Both the position numbers and the translations under genes were made by a program. The notes under the pieces were generated by a model. The model searched no databases. It was not told where the DNA came from and was given only the letters and a program-made list of their open reading frames with translations. DNA of 64,000 nt from Steroidobacteraceae bacterium (lineage in GTDB: Bacteria > Pseudomonadota > Gammaproteobacteria > Steroidobacterales > Steroidobacteraceae): positions 75,911 to 139,910 of the forward strand of contig JABAQU010000019.1 in NCBI GenBank assembly GCA_019187185.1, in the 5' to 3' direction. Positions 1 to 8,888 of the stretch are shown in pieces. Each line of letters starts with the position of its first letter. The first letter of the stretch is position 1.

Positions 1-477
1 CGCATCGGTCTCGCCGACGAGACGGGCTACCCGCATGCAGGCACGCTCGATTTCATCGACAACCAGGTCGACCCGCGCACCGGCACGATCCGGGCGCGCG
101 CGGTCGTGGCGAATCCCGATCACACGTTGACTCCCGGCCTCTTCGCCCGCGTGCAGATGGCAGGCGGTGGCGCCGAGTCCGCACTGCTGGTCGACGAGAA
201 GTCCGTGCTCACGGACCAGGATCGCAAGTACGTCTATGTGCTCGGCCCGCACAATGTCGCGGTACGCAAGGACATCGAACTCGGCCGCCGTGTCGATGGC
301 CTGCGCATCGTGCGCGCGGGTCTCGCACCGGGCGACATCGTGATCGTGCAGGGCGTGCAGAAAGTGTTCTTCGCCGGCATGCCGGTCGCGCCGACCGTCG
401 TCGCGATGGGCGCGTCGCCGTCCGGGCAGCGCGTCGCGACGGGCGCCGGCGTGGGCGCGGGCGCAGGCGTGAACTGA
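1..477 (+). CDS. RND efflux periplasmic adaptor, C-terminal part (partial)
   Basis: The frame is open from base 1 and encodes the last 158 residues of a membrane-fusion protein of the AcrA/MexE type, cut by the window edge. The visible part has the beta-barrel signature (DPRTGTIRARAVVANPDH, then LTPGLFARVQM) followed by the membrane-proximal domain (LLVDEKSVLTDQDRKYVYVL, later GLAPGDIVIVQGVQKVF). In this family the adaptor bridges the inner-membrane pump and the outer-membrane channel in the periplasm. The tail is Gly/Ala/Val-rich and low in complexity. The pump gene starts 10 bases downstream and the channel gene follows, so this is the first visible gene of a tripartite operon. Family assignment is firm; substrate is unknown. 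Confidence 0.9.
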   Translation, partial: RIGLADETGYPHAGTLDFIDNQVDPRTGTIRARAVVANPDHTLTPGLFARVQMAGGGAESALLVDEKSVLTDQDRKYVYVLGPHNVAVRKDIELGRRVDGLRIVRAGLAPGDIVIVQGVQKVFFAGMPVAPTVVAMGASPSGQRVATGAGVGAGAGVN

Positions 478-487
478 GGAGCCGGCC

Positions 488-3400
488 ATGGACTTCTCGC
501 GCTTCTTCATCGACCGGCCGATCTTCGCGGCGGTACTGTCGATCGTGATCTTCGCCGCGGGCCTGATCGCGATCCCGCTGCTGCCCGTCACCGAATATCC
601 GGACGTCGTGCCGCCCACGGTGGTGGTGCGCGCCGTCTACCCCGGCGCCAACCCGAAGGTCATCGCCGAGACGGTGGCGACGCCGATCGAGGAGGCGGTG
701 AACGGCGTCGAGGACATGATGTACATGAAGTCGGTGGCCGGCAGCGACGGCGTGCTGCTCACCACCGTCACGTTCCGCCCGGGGACCGATCCCGACGATG
801 CCCAGGTAGCCGTGCAGAACCGGGTGAGCCAGGCGCTCGCGCGGCTGCCCGAGGACGTGCGTCGGCAGGGTGTCGTCACGCAGAAGCAGGCGCCGAACCT
901 CACGCTGGTCGTGAACCTCGTGTCGCCCGACCACCGCTACGACTCGCTGTACCTGCGCAACTACGCGACCCTCGAGGTGAAGGACGAGCTGGTGCGCCTG
1001 CCCGGCGTCGGGGCCGCGCAGGCCTGGGGCGCAGGCGACTACGCGATGCGCATCTGGCTCGATCCCGACAAGGTCGCCGCGCGCGGACTCACGGCCGGCG
1101 ATGTCCTGCGTGCGGTGCGCGAGCAGAACGCGCAGGTCTCGGCCGGCCAGATCGGCGCCGAGCCGAACCCGGGCCGCAGCGAGTTCCTCGTCTCGATCAA
1201 TGCGCAGGGGCGGCTCAGGACGGAGGAGGAGTTCGGCAACATCGTCGTGAAGAGCGGCGCGGACGGCGAACTCGTGCGCCTCGCCGATGTCGCGCGCGTC
1301 GAACTCGGCGCCGGCGACTACACGCTGCGCGCCCGGCTCGACAACAGCGACTCGGTCGCGATCGGCATCTTCGAATCGCCGGGAGCCAACGCGATCGCGG
1401 TATCGGACGCGGTGCGTGCGCGCATGGCGGAGCTCTCGGCCCGGTTCCCGCAGGGTCTGAAGTACGAGATCGTCTACGACCCGACGCAGTTCGTGCGCGA
1501 ATCGATCCGGTCGGTCATCGTCACGCTGCTCGAGGCGATCGTGCTCGTCGTGCTGGTGGTGATCCTGTTCCTGCAGACGTGGCGCGCGTCGATCATCCCG
1601 CTGCTCGCCGTGCCGGTGTCGATCGTGGGCACGTTCGCGGCCCTGCACCTGCTCGGCTTCTCCATCAATACGCTGACCCTCTTCGGGCTCGTGCTCGCGA
1701 TCGGCATCGTGGTCGACGACGCGATCGTCGTGGTCGAGAATGTCGAACGCAACATCCAGGAAGGCAAGTCACCGCTCGCGGCCGCGCACCAGGCGATGCG
1801 TGAGGTGTCGGGCCCGATCATCGCGATTGCGCTCGTGCTCTGCGCGGTCTTCGTGCCGATGTCGTTCCTCTCCGGCGTCACCGGCCAGTTCTACCGCCAG
1901 TTCGCCGTCACGATCGCGATCTCCACCGTCATCTCGGGCATCAACTCGCTGACGCTGTCGCCCGCGCTCGCCGCGCTGCTGCTGCGCGCGCACGATGCGC
2001 CGAAGGATGCACCGACGCGGCTGATCGACCGCCTGTTCGGCGGGGCATTCCGCGTGTTCAACCGCTTCTTCGGCGCGGGCGCGGCACGCTATCAGGGCGC
2101 GGTTGCCCGCAGCCTGCATGGCCGGGGCGCCGTGTTCGCGGTGTACGGCGTGCTGGTCGTCGCGGCATGGGGCGTGCTGCAGGCCGTACCGGGCGGCTTC
2201 ATCCCGACCCAGGACAAGCTGTACCTGATCGGCGGCGTCAAGCTGCCGGAAGGCGCATCGCTCGAGCGCACCGACGCGGTGATCCGGCGCGTGAGCGAAG
2301 TGGCGCTCTCGACCGAGGGCGTGGCGCACGCCGTGGCGTTCCCGGGCCTGAACGCACTGCAGTTCACCAACACCCCGAACACCGGTGTCGTGTTCTTCCC
2401 GCTGCGGCCGTTCGGCGAGCGCCATCGCAGCGCCGCCGCGATCAACGCGGAGATCAACGCGAAGCTCTCGGGCATCGGGGACGCATTCACGTTCTCGATG
2501 ATGCCGCCGCCGATCCTCGGCATCGGCGCGGGCTCCGGCTACTCGCTCTTCATCCAGGATCGTGCGGGGCTCGGCCATGGGGCCCTGCAGGACGCCCTCA
2601 GTGCGCTCACCGGCCGAGTCGCGCAGACGCCGGGCATGGGCTTTCCGATCAGCACGTACCAGGCAAACGTGCCGCAGCTCGACGCCGAGGTCGACCGCGT
2701 GAAGGCGAAGGCGCAGGGCGTACCGCTCACCGAGCTCTTCGACACGATGCAGACCTACCTCGGCTCGGCCTATGTGAACGACTTCAACCTGTTCGGGCGC
2801 ACATGGCAGGTGATTGCGCAGGCCGACGCGTCGTTCCGCGACAGCGCGGAAGACATCGCGAGGCTGCGCACACGCAACGCGGCCGGCGACATGGTGCCGA
2901 TCGGCAGCGTCGTCACGATGCGCGAGACCTTCGGTCCCGATCCGGTGATGCGCTACAACGGCTATCCGGCCGCGGACCTGATCGGCGAGGCCGACCCGCG
3001 GACGCTGTCGTCGAGCGAGGCGATGGCGACGATCGCGAGGCTGGCGCCGCAAGTGCTGCCGGCGGGCATGAAGCTCGAGTGGACCGACCTCAGCTACCAG
3101 CAGGCGACACAGGGCAACGCGGCGCTGGTCGTGTTCCCGCTCGCGGTACTGCTCGTGTTCCTCGTGCTCGCGGCGCTCTACGAGAGCTGGACGCTGCCGC
3201 TCGCGGTGATCCTGATCGTGCCGATGACACTGCTGTCGGCGCTCGTCGGTGTGTGGCTCACGGGCGGCGACAACAACGTGTTCGTCCAGGTCGGTCTCGT
3301 CGTGCTGATGGGGCTTGCGTGCAAGAACGCGATCCTGATCGTCGAGTTCGCGCGCGAGCTCGAGCGCGCGGGGCGAGGAATCTTCGAGGCGGCGCTCGAG

Positions 3401-3673
3401 GCCTGCCGCCTCAGGTTGCGGCCGATCGTGATGACCTCCATCGCGTTCATCGCCGGCACCGTGCCGCTCGTGTTCGCACACGGCGCCGGCAGCGAGGTGC
3501 GCGCGGTGACCGGTATCACCGTGTTCTCGGGGATGCTCGGGGTCACGCTCTTCGGTCTCTTCCTCACCCCTGTGTTCTACGTCGTGCTGCGCAAGCTCGT
3601 GACTCGCGGCGCCGTCGGCGTTGCGGGCCCCACCGCCGCCACGCCGCCTTCACCGGAGCAAGCCCATGTCTGA
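488..3673 (+). CDS. RND efflux pump, HAE1 family (MexF/AcrB-like)
   Basis: The product is a 1061-residue inner-membrane proton/drug antiporter, the usual length for HAE1 pumps. It starts with the classic FFIDRPIFA segment before TM1. The proton relay is visible: the adjacent aspartates D410-D411 in the TM4 motif GIVVDDAIVVVENV, and K946 in the TM10 motif LACKNAILIVEFA. The two large periplasmic loops typical of the family lie at roughly residues 40-330 and 560-870. The start is an ATG 10 bases after the adaptor stop, preceded by GAGGAGCC. The closest types by motif are MexF/OqxB-like pumps for small aromatic drugs, but the substrate cannot be read from sequence. It overlaps the channel gene by eight bases, so the three proteins are probably made together. 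Confidence 0.95.
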   Translation: MDFSRFFIDRPIFAAVLSIVIFAAGLIAIPLLPVTEYPDVVPPTVVVRAVYPGANPKVIAETVATPIEEAVNGVEDMMYMKSVAGSDGVLLTTVTFRPGTDPDDAQVAVQNRVSQALARLPEDVRRQGVVTQKQAPNLTLVVNLVSPDHRYDSLYLRNYATLEVKDELVRLPGVGAAQAWGAGDYAMRIWLDPDKVAARGLTAGDVLRAVREQNAQVSAGQIGAEPNPGRSEFLVSINAQGRLRTEEEFGNIVVKSGADGELVRLADVARVELGAGDYTLRARLDNSDSVAIGIFESPGANAIAVSDAVRARMAELSARFPQGLKYEIVYDPTQFVRESIRSVIVTLLEAIVLVVLVVILFLQTWRASIIPLLAVPVSIVGTFAALHLLGFSINTLTLFGLVLAIGIVVDDAIVVVENVERNIQEGKSPLAAAHQAMREVSGPIIAIALVLCAVFVPMSFLSGVTGQFYRQFAVTIAISTVISGINSLTLSPALAALLLRAHDAPKDAPTRLIDRLFGGAFRVFNRFFGAGAARYQGAVARSLHGRGAVFAVYGVLVVAAWGVLQAVPGGFIPTQDKLYLIGGVKLPEGASLERTDAVIRRVSEVALSTEGVAHAVAFPGLNALQFTNTPNTGVVFFPLRPFGERHRSAAAINAEINAKLSGIGDAFTFSMMPPPILGIGAGSGYSLFIQDRAGLGHGALQDALSALTGRVAQTPGMGFPISTYQANVPQLDAEVDRVKAKAQGVPLTELFDTMQTYLGSAYVNDFNLFGRTWQVIAQADASFRDSAEDIARLRTRNAAGDMVPIGSVVTMRETFGPDPVMRYNGYPAADLIGEADPRTLSSSEAMATIARLAPQVLPAGMKLEWTDLSYQQATQGNAALVVFPLAVLLVFLVLAALYESWTLPLAVILIVPMTLLSALVGVWLTGGDNNVFVQVGLVVLMGLACKNAILIVEFARELERAGRGIFEAALEACRLRLRPIVMTSIAFIAGTVPLVFAHGAGSEVRAVTGITVFSGMLGVTLFGLFLTPVFYVVLRKLVTRGAVGVAGPTAATPPSPEQAHV

Positions 3674-5129
3674 TCGAAAAGTTGCGCGGCACGCACGGGC
3701 GCTCGCGGCCGCCGCGCTCCTCGCTGCGCTCGCGGGTTGCGCCGTGGGTCCCGACTTCGTGCGCCCCGATGCCCATGCGCCCGAACGGTTTTCGGGCGCG
3801 GCAGCCCCTTCCCCGGCCGATGTATCTCCCGACACGGCTTCAAGGGCTGTCGCGCCCGTCCCGGGCGCCGATCCCGCATTCTGGCGCACGTTCGGCGACC
3901 CGGAGCTGACGCGGCTCGTCGAGGCGTCGCTCGTTGCGAACCATGACATCCGCATCGCGCTCGCGAACCACGATCGCGCGCTCGCGCTCGCGCGCGTTGC
4001 GCGGCTCGACCGCTATCCGACCGTGACGGCCGCTGCGAGCGCGAGCGCGGCACGCTCGAGCGCCGGCCAGCTGCCCGGCGTGGTGCGCGCCGACCGCGAC
4101 ACAGACAGCCGCGGCGGCGAGGTCGCAGCGTCCTGGGAACTCGACCTGTTCGGGCGCGTGCGCAGGAGTGTCGAGGCGCAGCGTGCAGACCTCGCGGCAA
4201 GTGCCGCGGATCTCGGCGCGGTGCAGGTTGCGATCGTCGGCACGGTCGCCCAGGGCTACATGGAGCTGCGGGGCCTGCAGGAGCGCCTGCGGGTCGCGAA
4301 GGCGAACGCGGCGAACCAGCGCGATACGCTGCAAGTCGTCATCACCCGCGTCGACGCCGGTCGCGGCACGGAGTTCGACACCTCGCGCGCCCGCGCGCAG
4401 CTCGAGACGACCCTCTCGCGCGTTCCGGCGCTCGAAGCGGCTGTGACCGTCACCCTGCACCGGCTCGCGGTACTCACGGGGCTCACGCCCGATGCCTTGA
4501 CGGCGACGCTCGGGCAGGCCGCCGACTTGCCGGCACTGCCCGCGCGCATCGATCCGGGCACGCCCGGCGATCTGCTGCGTCGCCGCCCCGACGTGATCGC
4601 TGCCGAGAGCCGGCTGCACGCGGCGACGGCGCGGGTGGGCGTCGCGGCCGCGGATCTCTTTCCGCGCTTCACGCTCGCGGGCCTCGTCGGCACGCAGGCG
4701 GTGGATGCGAGCGCGTTGTTCGAACGCGATGCGGACACGCGCCTCGCGGCGCTCGGCGTGGACTGGTCGTTCCTCGACGTCGGCCGCGTGCGTGCGCGCA
4801 TCGCGGCGGCGAACGCGGACTCCGCGGCGGCACTCGCGGGTTACGAGAAGGCGGTGCTCGGGGCGCTGGAAGACACGGAGAACGCGCTCGTGCGGCTCGC
4901 GAAGGCGCGCGTGGAAGATGCGCACCTCGAACGGGCCGCGACGGACAGCGCCACCGCCGCGCGCCTTGCGCGCCTGCGCTTCGACGCGGGCGCCGTCGAC
5001 CTTCTCGATGTGCTCGACGCCGAGCGCACGCTTCTCACGGCGCAGGACGCGTTTGCGGACGCGCGCACGCGTACGGCGACGGCAACGGTCGCGCTCTTTC
5101 GCGCGCTGGCGGGCGGTTACGGCAGTTGA
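3666..5129 (+). CDS. Outer-membrane efflux lipoprotein (OprM/NodT family)
   Basis: This 487-residue TolC-fold channel should complete the tripartite pump. It begins with a lipoprotein signal ending LAALAGC, with the acylated cysteine at residue 25. The family start CAVGPDFVRP follows directly. Two repeated outer-membrane-efflux domains follow, with the hallmark LLRRRPDVIAAE near residue 305 and a late heptad-rich helix ending in LLDVLDAERTLL. The chosen ATG overlaps the pump stop (ATGTCTGA), which indicates translational coupling. An upstream in-frame start at 3621 is rejected because it would hide the signal peptide. The 3' end overlaps the convergent lipoprotein gene by 13 bases. Confidence 0.94.
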   Translation: MSDRKVARHARALAAAALLAALAGCAVGPDFVRPDAHAPERFSGAAAPSPADVSPDTASRAVAPVPGADPAFWRTFGDPELTRLVEASLVANHDIRIALANHDRALALARVARLDRYPTVTAAASASAARSSAGQLPGVVRADRDTDSRGGEVAASWELDLFGRVRRSVEAQRADLAASAADLGAVQVAIVGTVAQGYMELRGLQERLRVAKANAANQRDTLQVVITRVDAGRGTEFDTSRARAQLETTLSRVPALEAAVTVTLHRLAVLTGLTPDALTATLGQAADLPALPARIDPGTPGDLLRRRPDVIAAESRLHAATARVGVAAADLFPRFTLAGLVGTQAVDASALFERDADTRLAALGVDWSFLDVGRVRARIAAANADSAAALAGYEKAVLGALEDTENALVRLAKARVEDAHLERAATDSATAARLARLRFDAGAVDLLDVLDAERTLLTAQDAFADARTRTATATVALFRALAGGYGS

Positions 5130-5704
5130 GTCGCGGCGCCGAAGGCCGGGTCGTCGAAGAACCTGCCGTAGGCGTCGAGCGCACGGTGGACGCGCACGGC
5201 GCCCTCGCGGCGCGTGCGCGCCGGGTCGCCGCCGCGCATCTCCTGCGCGCCGCGCGACAGGTCCGCGATGATGTAGTGCAGGTTCGCGTCGGCCGCAGGC
5301 GGCAGCTTGCAGTTGCGGATGATGTCCTGCACCTCGCCGTCGATGCGGCCGGCGAGCGCCTCGTACTGCGCGTCGCCCAGCGTCCCCGCATCGATCGCCG
5401 CATGGTCCGCGTCGAATGCCCCGTGGATCGCCGCCATCCCGGCGCGCAGCGGCGGGTCGGTCGCCCACTTGTGGCCCGCGTCGAGCGCGAGCTGGTCGAT
5501 CGCCGCGCCGCCGGCTGTGTCGTGCGCGGCGTCGTGCACAGCATCCTGCGCGACCTCGTGCCCGGCGTGATCGGCCGGCGCCGGGTTGGCGGCTGTCGCG
5601 CCGTTCCCGTCTTGCTTTGCGCAGCCGGCGGAAAATGCGCCGAGGGCGACCACCAGCGACGCGAGGAGGGCGGAGCGCAGGAGCGAGTCGTCGTGCCGTT
5701 TCAT
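5117..5704 (-). CDS. Predicted lipoprotein of unknown function
   Basis: The 195-residue product carries a clear lipoprotein signal: a charged start (MKRHDD), a hydrophobic stretch and the lipobox FSAGC with cysteine at residue 28. After a histidine/alanine-rich linker (about residues 40-65) the mature part is mostly helical, with a CKLPPAADANLHYIIADL segment that resembles small periplasmic four-helix proteins. I do not recognise a named family with certainty. The C-terminal 13 bases of the gene overlap the end of the efflux channel on the opposite strand, so the two transcripts converge with no room for a separate terminator. Function is not inferable from its neighbours. Confidence 0.75.
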   Translation of the reverse strand: MKRHDDSLLRSALLASLVVALGAFSAGCAKQDGNGATAANPAPADHAGHEVAQDAVHDAAHDTAGGAAIDQLALDAGHKWATDPPLRAGMAAIHGAFDADHAAIDAGTLGDAQYEALAGRIDGEVQDIIRNCKLPPAADANLHYIIADLSRGAQEMRGGDPARTRREGAVRVHRALDAYGRFFDDPAFGAATQLP

Positions 5705-5725
5705 GGCGGCGATTGTAGACGAGGT

Positions 5726-5754
5726 TTGCCGGGTCAGCCGAAGCCCCCTAGAAT
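5726..5754 (+). promoter_or_regulatory. Sigma-70 promoter of the tRNA-Gly gene
   Basis: TTGCCG (5726-5731) and TAGAAT (5749-5754) are separated by exactly 17 bases. They sit 11 bases before the first base of the tRNA, so initiation would fall just ahead of the mature 5' end. The match and position make this a convincing housekeeping promoter; it has not been tested. Confidence 0.7.
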
Positions 5755-5765
5755 CGCTGCACCGC

Positions 5766-5839
5766 GCGGGTGTAGTTCAATGGTAGAACTGCAGCTTCCC
5801 AAGCTGCTAACGTGGGTTCGATTCCCATCACCCGCTCCA
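5766..5839 (+). tRNA. tRNA-Gly, anticodon CCC
   Basis: The 74-base sequence folds as a cloverleaf: acceptor stem GCGGGTG paired with CACCCGC, discriminator T, and an encoded CCA at 5837-5839. The anticodon stem is GCAGC/GCTGC around the loop TTCCCAA, giving anticodon CCC for GGG codons. The T-arm is GTGGG-TTCGATT-CCCAT. The D-arm has the usual AGTTCAATGGTAGAACT pattern of bacterial tRNA-Gly(CCC). The last 12 bases overlap the end of the convergent LysR gene. Confidence 0.97.
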
Positions 5840-6748
5840 CCGATCGAGCCGCCACGGCTGATCGCGCTCGAAGCGCTGCGCGAGGAACTCCACGAAGCTG
5901 CGCACTTTCGCGGACAGGTGTCGCCGGCTCGGATACACCGCCGCGATCGGTGAGCGCGGCAGCGAGCAATCCGGCAGCAGCCGCACGAGCGCGCCCGAAC
6001 GCACCTCGGGCGCCACGAGAAAATCGGGTTCGATGATCACGCCGAGGCCCGCGGCCGCGAGTGCCGCCAGCATGCGGCCGTTGTTCGCGCGGTGGCGCGT
6101 CGCGGCGCGCACTTCGTGGCGCTCGCCCTGCGCCGACTCGAATTGCCACACATTGGGCAGCGGGACGAGCGTGTAGCTCAGGATCTCGCGGGCCGCGAGG
6201 TCGGCCGGCGTGCGCGGCGTGCCGTGTTTCGCGAGGTACGCGGGCGATGCGCAGCACACGGGCGTCGTCCAGCCGATCCGGCGCGCGACGAGACCCTGGT
6301 GGCTGATCGAGCCGATGCGGATGGCGAGGTCGAAGCCCTCCTCGACGAGGTCGACCGCGCGATCCGACAGGTCGAGGTCGAACACGAGCTCGCGATGGCG
6401 CGCGGAGAATTCGCTGAGGGCGGGTGCGAGGAAGCGTTCGCCGAAATTCACCGCGCACGTGAGCTTGAGCGTGCCCCTCGGCACGAGCGTCGCAGCGCGC
6501 ACCGAGCTCTCGGCCTCGTCGAGGTCGGCGATCAACTGGACGCTGCGTTCGTAGAACGACTGGCCGGCCTCGGTCAGCGACAGGCGCCGCGTCGTGCGAT
6601 TGATCAGCCGCGCATCGAGGTGCGACTCGAGGTCGGCGACGAGCCGCGACACCGCGGAGGTCGACGTGTCGAGGCGCTCGGCCGCACGCGCGAAGCTGCC
6701 GAACTCGACGACCTTGGCGAAGGCCTGCACCGCGCGAAACCGGTCCAC
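5828..6748 (-). CDS. LysR-family transcriptional regulator
   Basis: The 306-residue protein has the LysR winged helix-turn-helix at about residues 3-62 (FGSFARAAERLDTSTSAVSR, then LINRTTRRLSLTEAG). A periplasmic-binding-protein-like effector domain occupies about 88-295. It is divergent from the glutathione S-transferase gene, with 108 bases between starts that contain two short inverted repeats (6758-6788), the normal arrangement for a LysR protein controlling its neighbour. The GST/dioxygenase pair is therefore the likely target, by inference. The stop codon lies inside the tRNA-Gly 3' acceptor strand, so the last four codons are constrained by the tRNA. The inducer is unknown. Confidence 0.93.
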   Translation of the reverse strand: MDRFRAVQAFAKVVEFGSFARAAERLDTSTSAVSRLVADLESHLDARLINRTTRRLSLTEAGQSFYERSVQLIADLDEAESSVRAATLVPRGTLKLTCAVNFGERFLAPALSEFSARHRELVFDLDLSDRAVDLVEEGFDLAIRIGSISHQGLVARRIGWTTPVCCASPAYLAKHGTPRTPADLAAREILSYTLVPLPNVWQFESAQGERHEVRAATRHRANNGRMLAALAAAGLGVIIEPDFLVAPEVRSGALVRLLPDCSLPRSPIAAVYPSRRHLSAKVRSFVEFLAQRFERDQPWRLDRWSG

Positions 6749-6757
6749 GGCCAGATT

Positions 6758-6788
6758 ATTGCAATTTTCGCAATGGTATTTCCAATAC
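6758..6788. promoter_or_regulatory. Candidate LysR operator pair between lysR and gst
   Basis: Two adjacent inverted repeats lie in the divergent gap: ATTGC-N7-GCAAT (6758-6774), which contains the T-N11-A spacing typical of LysR sites, and GTATT-TCC-AATAC (6776-6788). The first begins 10 bases upstream of the lysR start codon, consistent with autoregulation. The stretch is also A+T-rich compared with its surroundings. Confidence 0.5.
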
Positions 6789-6856
6789 AGACACCTTTAT
6801 CCCACCTGTGCACTCGTAGATGCTGACGGCTCGGATTCATCACGGAGTCACTGTCC

Positions 6857-7462
6857 ATGAAGCTCTACTACACCCCCGGCGCCTGCTCGCAGGCCCCGCA
6901 CATCGCCGCCCACGAACTCGGCCTGCCGGTCGAGGCCGTGAAGGTCGACCTCGCGAAGCACGCGCTCGCGGACGGCTCCGACTACTACAAGGTCAACCCC
7001 AAGGGCTACGTGCCGCTGCTCGTGCTCGACGACGGCTCGACGCTCTCGGAAGCGAACGTGATCCTGCAGTACCTCGCGGACCGCAAGCCGGGCGCGCTCG
7101 CGCCGGCCTTCGGCACGCCCGAGCGCTGGAAGCTGATGGAAATGCTCGCCTTCCTCGCGACGGAAGTGCACAAGGGTTACGGCGTGCTGTGGAGTCCGCA
7201 GACGCCCGCGGAAGTGCGCAAGGCGGCGATCGACCGGCTCGGCACGCGCTTCACGCTGCTGTCGGAGACGCTCGCCAGGCAGCCGTTCCTGATGGGCAAG
7301 GCGTTCACGATCGCCGACGCCTATTTCTTCGTGCTGCTCAACTGGACGAACGTGCACAAGATCGACCTGTCGCCGTGGCCCGCGCTGAAGGACTACCAGG
7401 CGCGTGTCGCTGCGCGCCCGGCGGTGCAGGCGACGCTCAAGGCCGAAGGCCTCGTGAAATGA
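6857..7462 (+). CDS. Glutathione S-transferase, beta-class type
   Basis: The 201-residue cytosolic protein has a thioredoxin-fold N-domain (about 1-78) beginning MKLYYTPGACSQAPHIAAHE. The Cys at residue 10 matches the catalytic-site cysteine of bacterial beta-class GSTs, and SEANVILQYLAD is the conserved glutathione-contact region. The all-helical C-domain (about 88-200) contains the capping motif LMGKAFTIADAYFFVLL. These enzymes conjugate glutathione to electrophiles or reduce mixed disulfides. It starts at an ATG 108 bases from the divergent LysR gene and is followed after 16 bases by an aromatic-ring dioxygenase-like gene. The pair may form a small detoxification operon under LysR control, by inference. 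Confidence 0.93.
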   Translation: MKLYYTPGACSQAPHIAAHELGLPVEAVKVDLAKHALADGSDYYKVNPKGYVPLLVLDDGSTLSEANVILQYLADRKPGALAPAFGTPERWKLMEMLAFLATEVHKGYGVLWSPQTPAEVRKAAIDRLGTRFTLLSETLARQPFLMGKAFTIADAYFFVLLNWTNVHKIDLSPWPALKDYQARVAARPAVQATLKAEGLVK

Positions 7463-7478
7463 CGCGGCGCTGAAGTCG

Positions 7479-8261
7479 ATGGATCGTCTGCCCACGCTTT
7501 TCGTGTCGCACGGCTCGCCGCTGCACGCGCTCGAGGCGGGGGATGCCGGGGCGGCCTGGTCGGCGCTCGCGCAGACGCTGCCCCGGCCGCGCGCCATCCT
7601 CGTCGCCTCGGCACACTGGGATACGCAGTTGCCGATGCTGACGGGCGGCGAGCGTCTCGAGACGATCCACGACTTCGGCGGCTTTCCGGAGGCGCTCTAC
7701 AAGGTGCGCTACGACGTCGCGGGCTCGCCCGCGCTCGCCGCACGAGCCGCGGCGCTGCTGAAGGACGCCGGCTTCACGGCGGCGATCAATGCGTGCCGCG
7801 GCCTCGATCACGGTGCGTGGGTGCCGCTGCGGTGGATGTACCCCGCGCGCGACGTGCCCGTGGTGCAGTTGTCGGTGCAGGGCGGACTCGATGCAGCCCA
7901 TCACCTGCAGATCGGTGCGGCGCTCGCGCCGCTGCGCGGCGAGGGCGTGCTCGTGATCGGCTCGGGTCACGTCACGCACAACCTGCGAGACTGGATGCGC
8001 CATCGCGACGATGACCGGCCGGCCGGCTATGCGCTCGAGTTCGCGGCGTGGCTCCACGCGCGCCTCGCGAGCGATGATCGCGCGGCACTCGTCGCGTGGC
8101 GCGACGAGGCGCCCTCGGCCGCGCGCGCGCATCCGACGGCCGAGCATTTCCTGCCGCTTTTCATCGCGCTCGGCGCCGCGAGCGACGGCGCGCGCGCAAC
8201 GCGGGTGTACCAAGGCGTCGACGCGGGCGTGCTCGCGATGGACGCGTATCGCTTCGACTGA
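7479..8261 (+). CDS. LigB-fold extradiol dioxygenase (DODA/YgiD type)
   Basis: The product is 260 residues, the length typical of 4,5-DOPA-dioxygenase-like proteins. Metal-site motifs are visible in order: LFVSHGSPL near residue 8, LVASAHWDT near 42, GLDHGAWVPL near 110, and IGSGHVTHN near 165. These histidines form the class III extradiol site that binds Zn or Fe and cleaves catecholic rings. The native substrate of bacterial members is often uncertain. It follows the GST gene by 16 bases on the same strand, suggesting co-transcription and a role in aromatic or electrophile handling. It converges on the DUF502 gene with a 15-base gap. Confidence 0.9.
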   Translation: MDRLPTLFVSHGSPLHALEAGDAGAAWSALAQTLPRPRAILVASAHWDTQLPMLTGGERLETIHDFGGFPEALYKVRYDVAGSPALAARAAALLKDAGFTAAINACRGLDHGAWVPLRWMYPARDVPVVQLSVQGGLDAAHHLQIGAALAPLRGEGVLVIGSGHVTHNLRDWMRHRDDDRPAGYALEFAAWLHARLASDDRAALVAWRDEAPSAARAHPTAEHFLPLFIALGAASDGARATRVYQGVDAGVLAMDAYRFD

Positions 8262-8276
8262 TGCGGGAGGCGGCTC

Positions 8277-8870
8277 CTACCGCTGCAATCCGCCCGTGAG
8301 CACGATCCGCATCGCGGCCTCGACCGAGAGATCGGTCGGCTCGATGCGGCTTCTCGGCAGGTAGACCGTGTAACCGCCGATCTGGTAGCTCATCGGCAGG
8401 TAGACGGCGACGAGGTCGTGGTCGGTGCCGATCCCGGGCAGCGACGCGTTCTCCTGCGTCACGAAGCCCATCACGCGCCCGGGGCCGAACTCCACCATCA
8501 CGACGCGCTCGAGCTCGCTCTTGCGGCCGCTCGTGTTGACGAGCTTGGTGACGTCGCGCAGCGCGCCGTACACGGTCTTCACGACCGGCACGCGCATCAC
8601 GAGCGCTTCGACGACGTGCATACTGCGGCGAACCACGTAGGCGTTGACGAGCAGACCGGCGACGAAGAGCACGACGAAGCCCGCGACGAGCCCCATGCCG
8701 GGCACGTAACGCTCGTCCGGCACGAACCAGCGGATCGGCCCGGACAGCAATGTCTCGGTGGTGACGCCGAGCCAGTAGATGAGATAGACGGTGAGCCCGA
8801 TCGGCAGGATCGCGACGAGGCCCTTCAGCAGGATGCGGCCGAGCTGGCTCAAGAAACTCTCCCCGGGCAA
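8277..8870 (-). CDS. DUF502 family inner-membrane protein
   Basis: The 197-residue protein begins with ILLKGLVAILPIGLTVYLIY, the characteristic first membrane segment of DUF502. A second helix follows at about residues 55-80 (GLVAGFVVLFVAGLLVNAYV). The soluble portion contains the conserved VVKTVYGALRDVTKL near residue 105 and a proline-rich beta domain ending PTDLSVEAAMRIVLTGGL. The family is widespread in bacteria, but its biochemical role is not established. It stands alone on the minus strand, 18 bases from the stop of the lipoprotein gene upstream of it, so it could be the distal gene of that transcript. Confidence 0.9.
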   Translation of the reverse strand: MPGESFLSQLGRILLKGLVAILPIGLTVYLIYWLGVTTETLLSGPIRWFVPDERYVPGMGLVAGFVVLFVAGLLVNAYVVRRSMHVVEALVMRVPVVKTVYGALRDVTKLVNTSGRKSELERVVMVEFGPGRVMGFVTQENASLPGIGTDHDLVAVYLPMSYQIGGYTVYLPRSRIEPTDLSVEAAMRIVLTGGLQR

Positions 8871-8888
8871 AGGGAGATTCTAACGCGA

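Noticed and set aside
209-1648. Long open frame antisense to the RND pump
   Set aside because: It is a shadow of the third-position G+C bias; arginine/histidine-rich, no recognisable domain and no ribosome site. Similar long antisense frames at 1769-3481, 9332-11242, 24732-26675, 30668-33265 and 56791-58860 were rejected for the same reason.
5766-5839. Attachment site at tRNA-Gly
   Set aside because: No duplicated tRNA end, integrase or foreign-looking cargo next to it; the regulator beside it looks native.
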